Source of the DNA: Verrucomicrobiota bacterium
GTDB lineage: Bacteria; Verrucomicrobiota; Verrucomicrobiia; Limisphaerales; SIBE01
DNA length: 38,319 nt
NCBI GenBank assembly: GCA_016871515.1
Contig: VHDE01000050.1
Span: 1 to 38,319, forward strand
Reading direction: 5' to 3'
The notes under the pieces are model-generated. The model was not told where the DNA came from and did not search any database. It was given only the letters and a program-made list of their open reading frames with translations. Of the stretch, positions 1 to 8,843 are shown one piece after another. A program made the translations under genes and the position numbers. Each line of letters begins with the position of its first letter. The stretch's first letter is position 1.

Positions 1-1089
1 GTCCCGTTGGTGCCCACGATTCACGTCGAGCATTTCCCGGAAAACTGCAAGCAGCTCATGGAAAAGGTCTTGGCTCGCGAACGGATTGCTTGCCAAAAAC
101 TGGAGGAACAGAAAGAAGGCATCATTCGATGCGAGTTCCCAGTGCTGCACAGCCTCGGCAACTGGCTCGATTGGGAATCGGCCACCGAGATGCTGGAGCG
201 AGTGCGCGGTTCGCTAAATCTAGCCATTATCTTTCTGGAGAACACGCAACTGCATGCTCATGGTTTGGCCGTCAGCAAGCGATACGATCTGATCCTCGCA
301 GGTTCCAGTTGGAACAATCAGGTCCTGCGTCAGAACGGTATTCAGCACGTCGAAACATTCTTGCAAGGAGTTGACCTGTCACTTTTCCGGCTCGCGCGAA
401 GGCCGTCCGGCAATGGACCATTTGTCATCTTTTCCGGTGGGAAACTGGAATACCGCAAGGGCCAGGATATTGTTGTGGCGGCATTTCGAAAATTCCAAAA
501 GCGTCATCCCGATTCGATTCTCGCGACGACCTGGCATAACCTCTGGCCGAAATCAATTACGGGAATGGACCGTGCGGGTCACGTCATTGGCGTGCCCAGC
601 GTGGACGACGACGGCCGATTAGATGTCGTTGGTTGGCTCGAAGCCAATGGCATCAACCGGGCAAACAGCCGTGATCTGGGAGTTATCCCGAACTACCTAA
701 TGCCAGCCATTTATAGTCAGGCCGACGCCGCCGTCTTTCCCAATCGTTGTGAAGGTGGAACAAACCTTGTAGCCATGGAATGTTTGGCCTGTGGAGTTCC
801 AACCATTCTTTCAGCCAATACGGGTCATCTTGATCTTGTCAACGAGCGCCATTGTTATCCACTCCGGAAGCAAGGGCCCGTGCAACCAATCCCGCCCTTT
901 TTAGGGACCGAGGGTTGGGGTGAGTCGGACGTTGATGAAGTTGTCGAAGCCTTGGAGCGTATTTATTCGGATCGCAAAGCGGCCGAACAAAAAGGCGCCG
1001 CTGCCGCTCAGTTTATGCAAGATTGGTCGTGGCGTGCCCGTTGTCTTGAATTAATCGAACATCTGCGTCGGTTTACGCCTGTAACCTAG
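1..1089 (+). CDS. GT4-type glycosyltransferase, 5' end cut by window edge
   Basis: Glycosyltransferase of the GT-B fold, family 4 type, expected to transfer a sugar from an activated nucleotide donor in the cytoplasm. The reading frame is open to base 1, and the downstream paralogue has about 40 more N-terminal residues, so this is the C-terminal 362 or so residues of a longer gene. Seen: FSGGKLEYRKGQD at the start of the donor-binding Rossmann domain, and CEGGTNLVAMECLACG, which corresponds to the family EX7E donor-binding region but with eight residues between the glutamates. The C-terminus matches the paralogue starting 31 bases downstream along nearly its whole length, so the two arose by tandem duplication. 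The acceptor is unknown; the neighbouring TPR-GT9 and methyltransferase genes suggest surface glycan or protein glycosylation (inference). Confidence 0.8.
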   Translation, partial: VPLVPTIHVEHFPENCKQLMEKVLARERIACQKLEEQKEGIIRCEFPVLHSLGNWLDWESATEMLERVRGSLNLAIIFLENTQLHAHGLAVSKRYDLILAGSSWNNQVLRQNGIQHVETFLQGVDLSLFRLARRPSGNGPFVIFSGGKLEYRKGQDIVVAAFRKFQKRHPDSILATTWHNLWPKSITGMDRAGHVIGVPSVDDDGRLDVVGWLEANGINRANSRDLGVIPNYLMPAIYSQADAAVFPNRCEGGTNLVAMECLACGVPTILSANTGHLDLVNERHCYPLRKQGPVQPIPPFLGTEGWGESDVDEVVEALERIYSDRKAAEQKGAAAAQFMQDWSWRARCLELIEHLRRFTPVT

Positions 1090-1120
1090 CGCAAACAGCT
1101 TTTGAACATTTTGTGCCCTC

Positions 1121-2323
1121 ATGGCCGCCATTTCTCACAAGTGGTTAGGAATTAATTGGGAAATCAGCGCTGCTTCAGGCTGGGGAATCATGGCCTTTAA
1201 CATCGCTTTGCAGGCCGAACGCGATGCTCGGCTGCTGCCGATGCCTTTCTTTCCCGTGGCCAATCCTGACTGGGCGCCACCGGGGTCCCGTCAGTTGCTG
1301 GCAAACATTATCGCTCGCGAGCGCGTCGGGTCCGGCATCCGCGAATCGGAAGTGGGTCAGCCTCGGCATTGCCCTTTTCCTGTGCTGCACGCGCTCGGAA
1401 ACAGGCTTAGTTCACACGACGCGGCGCAGCGTATTGTGGGGAACATTAACGTCGGCGCAACTTTCTTTGATGAAACTGATCTCGGTGCGGAAGCTGCGAA
1501 TACGGCGAAACGATTTGATTTATTGCTCGCCGGCTCAACCTGGAACACCGATTTTCTCCGCCAACGAGGCATTGCCAATGTGCGCACCTGGCTCCAGGGC
1601 GTGGACCTCTCAATATTCCGGCCGAGCGCACCACCACGAGATCAGAATGGCGCGTTTGTCGTCTTTTCCGGCGGCAAACTCGAATATCGGAAAGGCCAGG
1701 ACATCGTCATCGCCGCATTCCGGAAATTTCGCGCACGGCATTCCGATGCCATACTGCTTGCGGCGTGGCACAATCATTGGCCTCAGTCAATCCAAGGGAT
1801 GGATTGCAAAGGCCATGTCGATGGTTTGCCGGTCGCTAGTGCAGATGGACAATTAGACATTGTGGCGTGGCTCGATCGGAATGGAATTGCGCGAGAGGCC
1901 TGTTGCAGTCTAGGCGCTGCGCCAAATCATGTTATGGCCGGTATCTATTCGCAGGCTGATGTGGCGGTCTTCACCAATCGATGCGAAGGCGGAACGAATC
2001 TCGTCGCGATGGAATGTATGGCGAGCGGTTTGCCGACGATTCTTTCCGCGAATTCCGGCCATTTGGATTTGCTCGACCAGGCACATTGCTATCCGTTGCA
2101 CAAGCAAGGTCCTGTTGCGCCCCTCCCGCCGATTGTTATTGGCACAGAGCATTGGGGCGAATCCGACGTCGACGAGGTCGTCGAGGCGTTGGAACGCGTT
2201 TACCGAGATCGCGCGGAAGCCAAGTTGAAAGGAATGGCAGCAGCGAATTTTATGCGCGACTGGTCCTGGGAACGGCGTTACCAGGAGTTTCTCGGACACT
2301 TGGCGACTTTGGGCTCCGCCTGA
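1121..2323 (+). CDS. GT4-type glycosyltransferase, tandem paralogue
   Basis: A complete 400-residue glycosyltransferase closely similar to the preceding gene. Starts at ATG; the N-terminal GINWEISAASGWG segment resembles the glycine-rich acceptor-domain loop of GT4 enzymes. Shared motifs with its neighbour are the VDLS.FR block, FSGGKLEYRKGQD, and CEGGTNLVAMEC, where the usual EX7E spacing appears as EX8E. It ends in TGA, which shows that TGA is used as a stop in this genome. The 31-base gap to the upstream copy fits co-transcription. A perfect palindrome after the stop probably ends the transcript. Substrate unknown; having two near-identical enzymes side by side suggests successive additions to the same glycan or partly redundant specificity (inference). 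Confidence 0.85.
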   Translation: MAAISHKWLGINWEISAASGWGIMAFNIALQAERDARLLPMPFFPVANPDWAPPGSRQLLANIIARERVGSGIRESEVGQPRHCPFPVLHALGNRLSSHDAAQRIVGNINVGATFFDETDLGAEAANTAKRFDLLLAGSTWNTDFLRQRGIANVRTWLQGVDLSIFRPSAPPRDQNGAFVVFSGGKLEYRKGQDIVIAAFRKFRARHSDAILLAAWHNHWPQSIQGMDCKGHVDGLPVASADGQLDIVAWLDRNGIAREACCSLGAAPNHVMAGIYSQADVAVFTNRCEGGTNLVAMECMASGLPTILSANSGHLDLLDQAHCYPLHKQGPVAPLPPIVIGTEHWGESDVDEVVEALERVYRDRAEAKLKGMAAANFMRDWSWERRYQEFLGHLATLGSA

Positions 2324-2341
2324 GTTAAGTGATCGCTAAGT

Positions 2342-2367
2342 CAATTTTCGCCAGCTGGCGAAAATTG
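2342..2367. terminator. Perfect 26-bp palindrome between convergent genes
   Basis: A perfect palindrome whose half is CAATTTTCGCCAG, located 18 bases after the stop of the plus-strand glycosyltransferase and 51 bases beyond the stop of the minus-strand gene. The GC-rich core with AT-rich flanks on both sides would form a hairpin followed by a short U-run in both directions, so a bidirectional terminator is the natural reading. There is no unpaired loop beyond the symmetric centre. Confidence 0.6.
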
Positions 2368-2418
2368 GAGACGCTTGTAAGATCGCAACAGGCGATAATG
2401 CGAGAGCGCCATTTTAGG

Positions 2419-3156
2419 TTATTCCTTTTGCGCTTCCCATTCCCGGACACGCTTTTCGCCGTCGGTTTCGAATTCAACCGTCCCTTTAATCTTGGAAGCC
2501 GTGATCTTCCCTTTCGACTTCGCGACGAATTTTTGCCCGTCGCGATCGACTGTAGTCTGGAAAGTGATTTCATCACCGTTAATCCGCCCATTGTCGATCT
2601 CGGTCGAGAAATCGCCACTCGCGATGCTCCCCGTCAGTTTTCCGCTTTCGAGTTTGAGTTTCATGGTCGCTTCCATCTTCTCGCCGTTTGAGCGAGTCAT
2701 GCTCCATTTCCACGCGCCTGTCGGATCGAGTTGGGCGGGTTCTCGTTTTGCATCCCACTCGAACTTTTGATCTCCATCGCCGATCACCACCGAACCTTTA
2801 ATGCGATCACCGTCGATTTTGCCGCCGTAGCTAAGAGTGAACTCTTGGTCGTTAAGTTTGCGAATGACTTTGAAGGAGATGTCCCGGCCGCTGATCTTGC
2901 CTTCGTGAACCGGTGTTTCGCCGAAAGAATTCTCGCCAATGCGACTGTTATAGGTCCCGGTCAGCTTTTCTCCGTCCTGCTTTAGAGTGACCATAGCGTG
3001 GATCGTTTGGCCGTCCGGTGCGCTCACAACCCATTTCCACGTGCCGCTCGCATTGGGACGATCTGGTTTGTCGGTCTGGGCAGCAAGTCTTGGCACACTC
3101 AGGCCGAATAGGGCCACGAAGCAGATCAACATTGGAACAATCGGTTTAGTTCTCAT
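2419..3156 (-). CDS. Secreted protein with two internal beta-rich repeats, unknown function
   Basis: A 245-residue protein with a Sec-type signal peptide: a short basic start, a hydrophobic stretch through about residue 22, then RLAAQ as a likely signal peptidase site. The mature part consists of two repeats of roughly 100 residues, each beginning GTWKW or GAWKW and containing a KLTG turn, a G.I.G.E/DI.F strand pair and a final K(I/V)KG(S/T)V segment. This alternating polar/hydrophobic pattern suggests two small beta-sandwich or lipocalin-like domains. No catalytic motif is visible, and I do not recognise a named family. It lies downstream of the methyltransferase on the same strand with about 118 bases between them, so it may have its own promoter. 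Confidence 0.7.
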   Translation of the reverse strand: MRTKPIVPMLICFVALFGLSVPRLAAQTDKPDRPNASGTWKWVVSAPDGQTIHAMVTLKQDGEKLTGTYNSRIGENSFGETPVHEGKISGRDISFKVIRKLNDQEFTLSYGGKIDGDRIKGSVVIGDGDQKFEWDAKREPAQLDPTGAWKWSMTRSNGEKMEATMKLKLESGKLTGSIASGDFSTEIDNGRINGDEITFQTTVDRDGQKFVAKSKGKITASKIKGTVEFETDGEKRVREWEAQKE

Positions 3157-3274
3157 AATTGGCTTGGTTTTGGCGAAGGGTTGAGTTTTGGGGATGCGGA
3201 CTATTGTTTGTTTGCAGTGCGAATCAGAGTAGCCAGTGGTCCAATTGGGTCAAGCCCGGCAACCGAGCTGATCT

Positions 3275-3850
3275 CTACTTCACTGCTTCCAATACGACCC
3301 GGATTTCTTTAACGACGTTGTTGTAACTTCGAATGGCGTGATCGAACTGTTCTTCTAATTCCTTTTCCGAAACTTGGAGCTTCTTAAACTTCTCGATCCA
3401 AATATCATCGATAATGTAATCCTGGCTCACGATTTTGAAATCGACATTGAGGTACTCTGCCAAGGGAGAATCGGCGCAGCCCCGCTGCTTTAAGGCCCGA
3501 TTAGTTTCTTTGGAGAAGAGCGCAAGGCCTTCCAACGTGATCGCCCGCACATGTGTTGGGTCGCTGATAAAGTCGTTGTGGCGCGGGTGCGGAACTGCGA
3601 TTCGAACCTTAGCTCCAGGTGCGCAAATGCGATGGAGCTCCTGAATGATGCTGAGGTAAATCTGGGTCGTTTGTCCTAAATGCTCCAACACATGGTTCAA
3701 GATCACTTCTTCGACGGAACTTTCCTCCCAGGGCCACGGAAAGGTTTCTAAATCGAACCGCACATCCGGCCGGCCAAATTTGTCGACATTAATGTAGCCG
3801 GGGACAATTTGGTTGCCGCAACCAAGATTCAGTTTCTTCAGTTTGGACAT
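3275..3850 (-). CDS. SAM-dependent methyltransferase (class I)
   Basis: A 191-residue class I methyltransferase. The chosen start gives MSKLKKLNLGCGN; the frame is open further upstream, but that extension would run back into the TPR gene. Motif I is LNLGCGN at residues 7-13, binding S-adenosylmethionine; an acidic residue follows in the next strand (YINVDKF), and motif post-II/IV is seen around LNHVLEHL and HRICAPGAKVRIAVPHP. This pattern is common in small methyltransferases of glycan clusters. The gene starts 13 bases after the TPR-glycosyltransferase stop, so the two are probably translated from one message with the ABC exporter upstream. Substrate unknown; methylation of a sugar or of a surface glycan is plausible from the neighbours. 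Confidence 0.75.
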   Translation of the reverse strand: MSKLKKLNLGCGNQIVPGYINVDKFGRPDVRFDLETFPWPWEESSVEEVILNHVLEHLGQTTQIYLSIIQELHRICAPGAKVRIAVPHPRHNDFISDPTHVRAITLEGLALFSKETNRALKQRGCADSPLAEYLNVDFKIVSQDYIIDDIWIEKFKKLQVSEKELEEQFDHAIRSYNNVVKEIRVVLEAVK

Positions 3851-3863
3851 GATTAACCCAGCT

Positions 3864-5582
3864 TCAGATTCGAGCGGCGGCAGATTGAACCGGCCCGCTC
3901 GTCGCGTTGGCTGCAAATTCCTTCGCCAGTTCTGCAGCTGCTTCTTCAACCACAGAATTCCAGTCGTGCAACCTTTTTTGCCTGAACAAGCGCATGGTAG
4001 GATACCAAGGGCTGTCTGATCGATCCAGCAACCATCGCCAATCAGCACCGTAACTGAGGAGAACCCATGTTCGTTTGCCGAGAGCGCCTGCCAAATGTGC
4101 CACCGATGTGCAAACAGTGATGACAAGGTCCAATTGTTCAATTGCCGCAGCTGTTGCAGCGTAGTTGATGAGAATCGGCCTCAAATCCATGATTGCTGAA
4201 CCTTCAGGCAAACATGCAAGTTGAGCCGCCGCCGGGCCAACTTGCAGACTGAAAAAGGACGCTGTGCCCTCGGCCCAAAGCGGCGCGAGCGCCGACAGAG
4301 GCATCGAGCGATCCAAGTCAATTTGCATTGAGGGATTTCCTGCCCAAACGATCCCAATTCTGAGTCGTCCGGGCGGGGTGGCCGGCAATTGAACTTGGAC
4401 TGTGTCGGGGACTTTCAAATACGGCGCCTGATTGGGAATTGTTGCGAGCGTCGTTTGAAAAATGCCCGGCAAGCTGAGCAGCGGAACCTGCAGCTCGAAC
4501 TCTGGCAATGGCTCTCCTTGAGCAATGATCGCGCTCGCTCCTGGAAGGTCGCGCAACAGTGGAACGAGTGAACGCTGGCATTCGAAAATGACTGTTCCAC
4601 CGCGTTCGGCAACAAGCGGGATGTAACGCACGAATTGAATTGTGTCGCCGGTTCCTTGCTCGGCGTGGACCAGAATGCGGCGCCCATGCACTGGTTCTCC
4701 GGTCCAGCGCTGCTCAGCAAATTCGCGCTGCAGAAATTCCTTTTGGCCAGTCCTCAAGCGGCTTTCGTAATGTTTCCATCCGGACTCAAACCTTCCGGTG
4801 ATGAGCTCGGAGAAGGCCAAGTTGTACTCGGTGTGCGGGTCTCCAGGTTGAATCACCAGCGCGCGCTCTAACAATTCAATTGCCTCAAGTGGTCTTCGTT
4901 CAAAAAATCGAATCTTGCCGAGATAACGGAGCGCCTCGAAATGCTGCGGGTCCGAGGCCAAGAGCTTCTCCCAGCCTCGAGCACCTATGCGAAGCAGTTC
5001 TCGCAATGTCGAGATTGCCGCGGCACTCGAAACAGGGTCCAACTGGCTGGCATGATTCAGATGTGGCGCCGCGTCGGACAAGCGGTCTCGCTTCATGCAT
5101 AACGCGCCGAGGAAAAGATGAGCCTGCGGATTTTGAGGGCTAAGCTGAAGGGCCTTCTGAGCCACTTGCTCAGCCTCGTCCATGCGTTCGAGCCCTTCAA
5201 GGGCGACTGCGAGATTTAGATGCGCAACGTCGTGATCAGGCTGTAAAGCGATGAGCCGGCACAGGACCGCCGCGGCTTTCGCAAGCTTATTCTCCCCGAT
5301 CAGCGCGATGCTCGATTCCAGATAAACCGAGGCGAGTTCGCGGCGCGCTTCGTCCGAGACGGGCGGCGCTTGCACCGCTTGCTCGAGAATGTCCTGTGCA
5401 TCGTCCAAATGGCGCCGTTGATGCAAAACCACGCCCAAAAGGCGGAGCGCATCATGGTGGCGAGATTCAAGTTTCAACGCTTGCCGGTAGAGGCCCTCCG
5501 CTGCGTCAAGCCTGCCCTCGCGATGATGGGCAAGAGCCGAGCGCAGGAGTTCATTGAAGGAGATGTTTGCGTTGCCGTTCAT
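3864..5582 (-). CDS. TPR protein with C-terminal GT9-like (heptosyltransferase-type) domain
   Basis: About 572 residues. The start MNGNANISF lies one base after the TGA of the ABC transporter, which favours this ATG over the longer frame that would overlap that gene. The N-terminal half is a series of tetratricopeptide repeats (for example AEGLYRQALKL, AEQVAQKALQLSPQNPQAHLFLG, split here by memory of the consensus A/G/Y pattern), giving a superhelical protein-binding scaffold. The C-terminal half carries RILVHAEQGTGDTIQFVRY and GIVWAGNP...DLDRSMPL, typical of TPR proteins with a GT9-like domain related to ADP-heptose transferases. The role is probably glycan transfer onto protein or lipid, with the TPRs holding the acceptor. 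It forms a tight operon with the ABC exporter and the methyltransferase. Confidence 0.75.
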   Translation of the reverse strand: MNGNANISFNELLRSALAHHREGRLDAAEGLYRQALKLESRHHDALRLLGVVLHQRRHLDDAQDILEQAVQAPPVSDEARRELASVYLESSIALIGENKLAKAAAVLCRLIALQPDHDVAHLNLAVALEGLERMDEAEQVAQKALQLSPQNPQAHLFLGALCMKRDRLSDAAPHLNHASQLDPVSSAAAISTLRELLRIGARGWEKLLASDPQHFEALRYLGKIRFFERRPLEAIELLERALVIQPGDPHTEYNLAFSELITGRFESGWKHYESRLRTGQKEFLQREFAEQRWTGEPVHGRRILVHAEQGTGDTIQFVRYIPLVAERGGTVIFECQRSLVPLLRDLPGASAIIAQGEPLPEFELQVPLLSLPGIFQTTLATIPNQAPYLKVPDTVQVQLPATPPGRLRIGIVWAGNPSMQIDLDRSMPLSALAPLWAEGTASFFSLQVGPAAAQLACLPEGSAIMDLRPILINYAATAAAIEQLDLVITVCTSVAHLAGALGKRTWVLLSYGADWRWLLDRSDSPWYPTMRLFRQKRLHDWNSVVEEAAAELAKEFAANATSGPVQSAAARI

Positions 5583-5583
5583 C

Positions 5584-7386
5584 TCAGTGTCGCACGAATT
5601 CTTCGTAAAGCTTCGCGTACATGCCGCGATGAGCAAGGAGGTCGTTGTGGTTCCCTCGCTCTACGATTTCACCGTCGCGCAGCAGCAAGATTTGATGCGC
5701 ATTTCGGACAGTGGAAAGCCGGTGGGCCACCACGAAGCAGGTTCTTCTCTCAAACAACTTCTCCAGGGCATGCTGGATCAATCCTTCGGTGCGCGAGTCA
5801 ACCGCACTCGTCGCTTCATCGAGAATCAGAATACGCGGTTGCGCCACCATGGCCCGGGTGAAGGTTATGAGCTGGCGTTCGCCGGCGCTAAAGTTTCCTC
5901 CCCGTTCGCTGACTTTCGTTTCGTAACCTTTTTCCAATCTCAGGATGATATCGTGCGTGCCGAGGGTGCGAGCTGCGTTGATGACCTCTTCATCGCAGAC
6001 TGATGACTGGCCAAACTTCAAGTTTTCCATGACGGTTCCCGTAAATAGGAAATTCTCCTGCGTCACGATTCCGATTTGCGACCGCAGTGATTCGACGGTC
6101 GTTTCCTGCAAATCGATGTCATCCATCAAGATTCGTCCTTGCTGCGGTTCATAAAAGCGAGCGATCAGGCTGATGACGCTGGTTTTGCCGGAACCGGTCG
6201 CGCCGACAAGAGCGACGGTCTCTCCCGCTTTGGCTTCGAAGTTTATGTTTTTTAGGATCCATTTGTCAGTCGGCGTTGTCTCATACCGAAAATAGACTTG
6301 GTTGAAAACGATGTGGCCGCGCACGGGAGGAAGAGGCGCCGCATTGGGACGATTGACCACTTGTGGTTCTGTGTCGAGCAATTGAAAAATACGTTCGGCG
6401 CTCGCGGCGGCGGAGAGGATTGCATTGTACAGGTCGCCCATCGTTTGAATGGGACCGAAGAACATTCCCAAATAGAGAATGAAAGCGGCCAACTCGCCGA
6501 CGGTGATTTCATTGCGCATGACGAGGCTGCCGCCGTAACCAAGAATGATCGTGGTTCCGAGACCCGCAATGAGCGCGATAAACGGCATGTACGTGTGAAA
6601 GATTCGCGCCACAACGAGCAGACGATCCGCGTACAGGCCATGTACAAGTGAAAAGCGGCTTAGATTCTGCCCTTCGCGCGCGAAGGCCTGCACAACGCGC
6701 ACTCCTGAAATGTTCTCGGCGACTGCCGCGGTCACGCGCGAGCCCTGTTCGATCATGCGCCGAATGGCTTGCATCACGTGAACATGAAAGAGCCTGGTGC
6801 CGACGGCAAGGAATGGAATGACAAGGCTGGTGGCCAGGCAGAGCCGCAGATCATATTGGACCATGATGGCGATGACGCCCAGCAACGTGAGGCCGCTCGA
6901 GAGCATTTGATTTGCTCCCCACGTCAACACTTGGTCCAGCGAGCCGATGTCGGAGTCAGCGCGGCTGATAATCCGGCCCTGATGTGTCTTATCAAAGTAA
7001 TTCAAGGAGAGGCGCTGGATATGCTCGAAAACCCTCAAGCGCATATCGTTCATCGCTCGCTGGCCGATGGCAATTGCGCTCTTGACCTGCGCGATGCTGA
7101 GAAGCCATCCGAGCAGCAAATTCGCGAGATAAACACCGCTCACGATCAAAATGCCCGTGTAAGCCATCCTCGCTGACGTGAACTCGGTCAAGTAACGATC
7201 GATCGCTACTTGGATGAACTTCGGGCCCAATAAGCCTGATATGGTCGCCAGAATCGTGAGTGCTAGGTTTAGAAAGAATTTCTTTCGGTACGGGCGAATA
7301 AACTGGGCCAGCCGCAGAAAGGTCTCTCGGGTCATTGGCCGCTGGGCAAATTGCTCGGCGATTTGAATGTCGTCAGCTTGCGTCAT
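5584..7386 (-). CDS. ABC exporter, fused permease-ATPase (MsbA/multidrug type)
   Basis: A 600-residue half-transporter of the type I exporter family; it should act as a dimer in the inner membrane. Residues from about 35 to 320 hold six hydrophobic helices. The nucleotide-binding domain has Walker A GATGSGKT at about 395, Q-loop VTQEN, signature FSAGERQ at about 500 (a variant of LSGGQ), Walker B ILILDE at about 519, and the H-loop in VAHRLS at about 555. All catalytic residues are present. It is first in the operon with the TPR-GT9 and methyltransferase genes; the next start codon lies one base after its TGA. Possible cargo is a lipid-linked glycan or a drug-like molecule; the sequence does not decide. 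Confidence 0.85.
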   Translation of the reverse strand: MTQADDIQIAEQFAQRPMTRETFLRLAQFIRPYRKKFFLNLALTILATISGLLGPKFIQVAIDRYLTEFTSARMAYTGILIVSGVYLANLLLGWLLSIAQVKSAIAIGQRAMNDMRLRVFEHIQRLSLNYFDKTHQGRIISRADSDIGSLDQVLTWGANQMLSSGLTLLGVIAIMVQYDLRLCLATSLVIPFLAVGTRLFHVHVMQAIRRMIEQGSRVTAAVAENISGVRVVQAFAREGQNLSRFSLVHGLYADRLLVVARIFHTYMPFIALIAGLGTTIILGYGGSLVMRNEITVGELAAFILYLGMFFGPIQTMGDLYNAILSAAASAERIFQLLDTEPQVVNRPNAAPLPPVRGHIVFNQVYFRYETTPTDKWILKNINFEAKAGETVALVGATGSGKTSVISLIARFYEPQQGRILMDDIDLQETTVESLRSQIGIVTQENFLFTGTVMENLKFGQSSVCDEEVINAARTLGTHDIILRLEKGYETKVSERGGNFSAGERQLITFTRAMVAQPRILILDEATSAVDSRTEGLIQHALEKLFERRTCFVVAHRLSTVRNAHQILLLRDGEIVERGNHNDLLAHRGMYAKLYEEFVRH

Positions 7387-7460
7387 GGCAACAGACTAGC
7401 GCCACCATCCATACCGGTCCCGACATGGGCAAGTCAATGAGTCGATCGCCTGTTCGCCTG

Positions 7461-7516
7461 TTTGCCACTGTTTGCCACTGTTTGCCACTGTTTGCCACTG
7501 TTTGCCACTGTTTGCC
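7461..7516. repeat. 10-bp tandem repeat, five perfect units plus a partial
   Basis: TTTGCCACTG is repeated five times without change (7461-7510), followed by TTTGCC. The preceding ten bases, TGTTCGCCTG, look like a degraded unit. The 10-base period is close to one helical turn. It lies upstream of the ABC exporter start (minus strand) and next to the transposase remnant. It may be a slippage product or a set of phased binding sites. Confidence 0.9.
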
Positions 7517-7566
7517 TGTGGGATCAATGGGAGGCAATAAATGGCGAAAAAAACAAGCGTGATTAG

Positions 7567-7941
7567 TGGATCGGAACTCAGCGGGCCAAAGATTGGTTGG
7601 CCGAGCAGGTTCAATCTCTGCGCCACGGCGATGAAGCGCTCGTGATCAACCGGCTGGAGCACCTTCTCAAATCCCAGGCTCAGGCCAAACGTCCCCAAAA
7701 AGTCCGAAAGACCATCGCCCGAGAAGTCGAATACTTCCGAACGCATCGGGAACACATCCACTATGAAGACCGGGAAAACCAAGGCGCTCCCCTGGGCAGT
7801 GGCGCCGTCGAATGCCTCGGTAAACAGCCGCAACGGCCGATGCGAGGCTGTGGCCAGTTCTGGAAACGATCCGGTTTGTCGAATTTGCTCAAGCTGAGCG
7901 TGCTGGCAAAAAACAACGAGCTTCACCTCCTCTGGAACTGA
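7567..7941 (+). pseudogene. Transposase C-terminal remnant
   Basis: An open stretch of about 125 codons after a TAG at 7564, encoding DWLAEQVQSLRHGD, then EVEYFRTHREHIHYEDR, then APLGSGAVE near its end. The YF..H/N...Y...R followed by PLGSG.VE pattern is what I know from the C-terminal part of transposases of the ISKra4/UPF0236-like kind, in which the glutamate of G.VE is catalytic. Only the last quarter or so of a normal transposase is present, there is no start region, and no terminal inverted repeats could be recognised. It is therefore a dead fragment of an insertion sequence. The exact IS family is uncertain. Confidence 0.6.
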
Positions 7942-8150
7942 CGGGCTGCGCTCCCTTCCGGCCAGCCCATGGGCACTTCTGCTTCCTCACTCAACTCTGC
8001 CCCCCACAGAACCCTCCAGAATCACCAACAACTTCAAGATGCACGGAGTAAGGTCAGTAATGTCAATAGGAATAGGTTGGACTGACCCTACGTACCCTAC
8101 GTATTGATTGGAATCCACGCTTTTGAGGCCCTTCCTTCAGACTTGGCCGG
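7942..8150. other. Gene-free stretch with small repeats
   Basis: No convincing gene. It contains a 9-base tandem duplication (CCCTACGTA at 8086-8094 and 8095-8103) and an inverted repeat GGTCAGT/ACTGACC at 8052-8058 and 8081-8087. It separates the transposase remnant from the broken GyrI-like gene and probably marks an old insertion or deletion boundary. Confidence 0.5.
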
Positions 8151-8771
8151 CTATCGCCGGGGACAACTTGTTACCGGCTGTCGAATCACGATATTCCTTT
8201 TTTTCGGCGCGGTTCGTTTGGGGTCGTTCAGGTAAATCTCGTGGTAGTAGCCGTTGGGTTTCAGATGGTTTTCCGGCAAATATTCCCCGTAAAGCTCTTC
8301 GCAAACCTCGCCGAGCTCGCTGTAGTCTCCGACGTGCATGATTTGCACGCTCTTCCCTTCATGCAGATTTTCGAGTCGGAAGGTTTTCGGCGCTGGTCCG
8401 CGCCTCAGTTCGATTTTGACCACAGCTTCTTCAAATTGCTCTTGGGTTATCCAGTCGACAAAGACGATCATGACACGCCACTGTCATTTGTCCTTATTGC
8501 CTTCCGCGAAGTCCTTCTTCTTGTCAGCCCAACACAAGCATTCCAGCGGTGGCTCGACAAAGTTTTTGCCCATGCGCCTCCTTATTTGCGGCTTGATCAG
8601 ATGAGCCACAGAATAAAGCCATTTCACAGCCTCCTCGGCCTCGTTGCAGCGTGGATCACCTTTGCCATCGATCACCGCATACCGGATTTCAGGGACGTCC
8701 ACGAGCGTAAATCGTTTTTTCGGTGGCAGATACAGTTCTCTTAAACGGTTGTGAAAATCTTCGACATTCAT
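8151..8771 (-). pseudogene. GyrI-like small-molecule-binding protein interrupted by an in-frame TGA
   Basis: Two open segments in the same frame are separated only by a TGA at 8484-8486. The first (ATG at 8771) encodes LRELYLPPKKRFTLVDVP, then YAVIDGKGDP and PPLECLCWADKKKDF; the second continues QWRVMIVFVDWIT, then HEGKSVQIMHVGDYSE and HEIYLNDPKRTAP. Together they make a full-length GyrI-like (AraC effector-binding-like) protein of about 205 residues. In relatives I remember, the position of the TGA is a conserved tryptophan in a W.W..MI motif, so one G-to-A change of TGG would explain it. Other genes here end with TGA, so the codon is a stop in this genome. A nonsense mutation is most likely; readthrough or a sequence error is possible. 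It lies 178 bases downstream of padR on the same strand. Confidence 0.7.
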
Positions 8772-8843
8772 CTTCTGTCCTTTCCTAGAGGTGTTTCAAG
8801 ACTCTTGCCAAAGTCGCCTTCACGGAGCGCCGCTGTGTCGGAG

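Noticed and set aside
3848..4141. Longer start for the methyltransferase (288 residues)
   Set aside because: The added N-terminus lies inside the TPR gene and shows no domain; MSKLKKLNLGCGN starts right at motif I.
7461..7516. Possible CRISPR array
   Set aside because: The units are 10 bases and directly adjacent, with no spacers and no cas genes in the window.
8484..8486. TGA as a sense codon (recoded to Trp)
   Set aside because: Several genes in the window end in TGA, including overlapping ATGA junctions in nuo and his, so TGA is a normal stop here.
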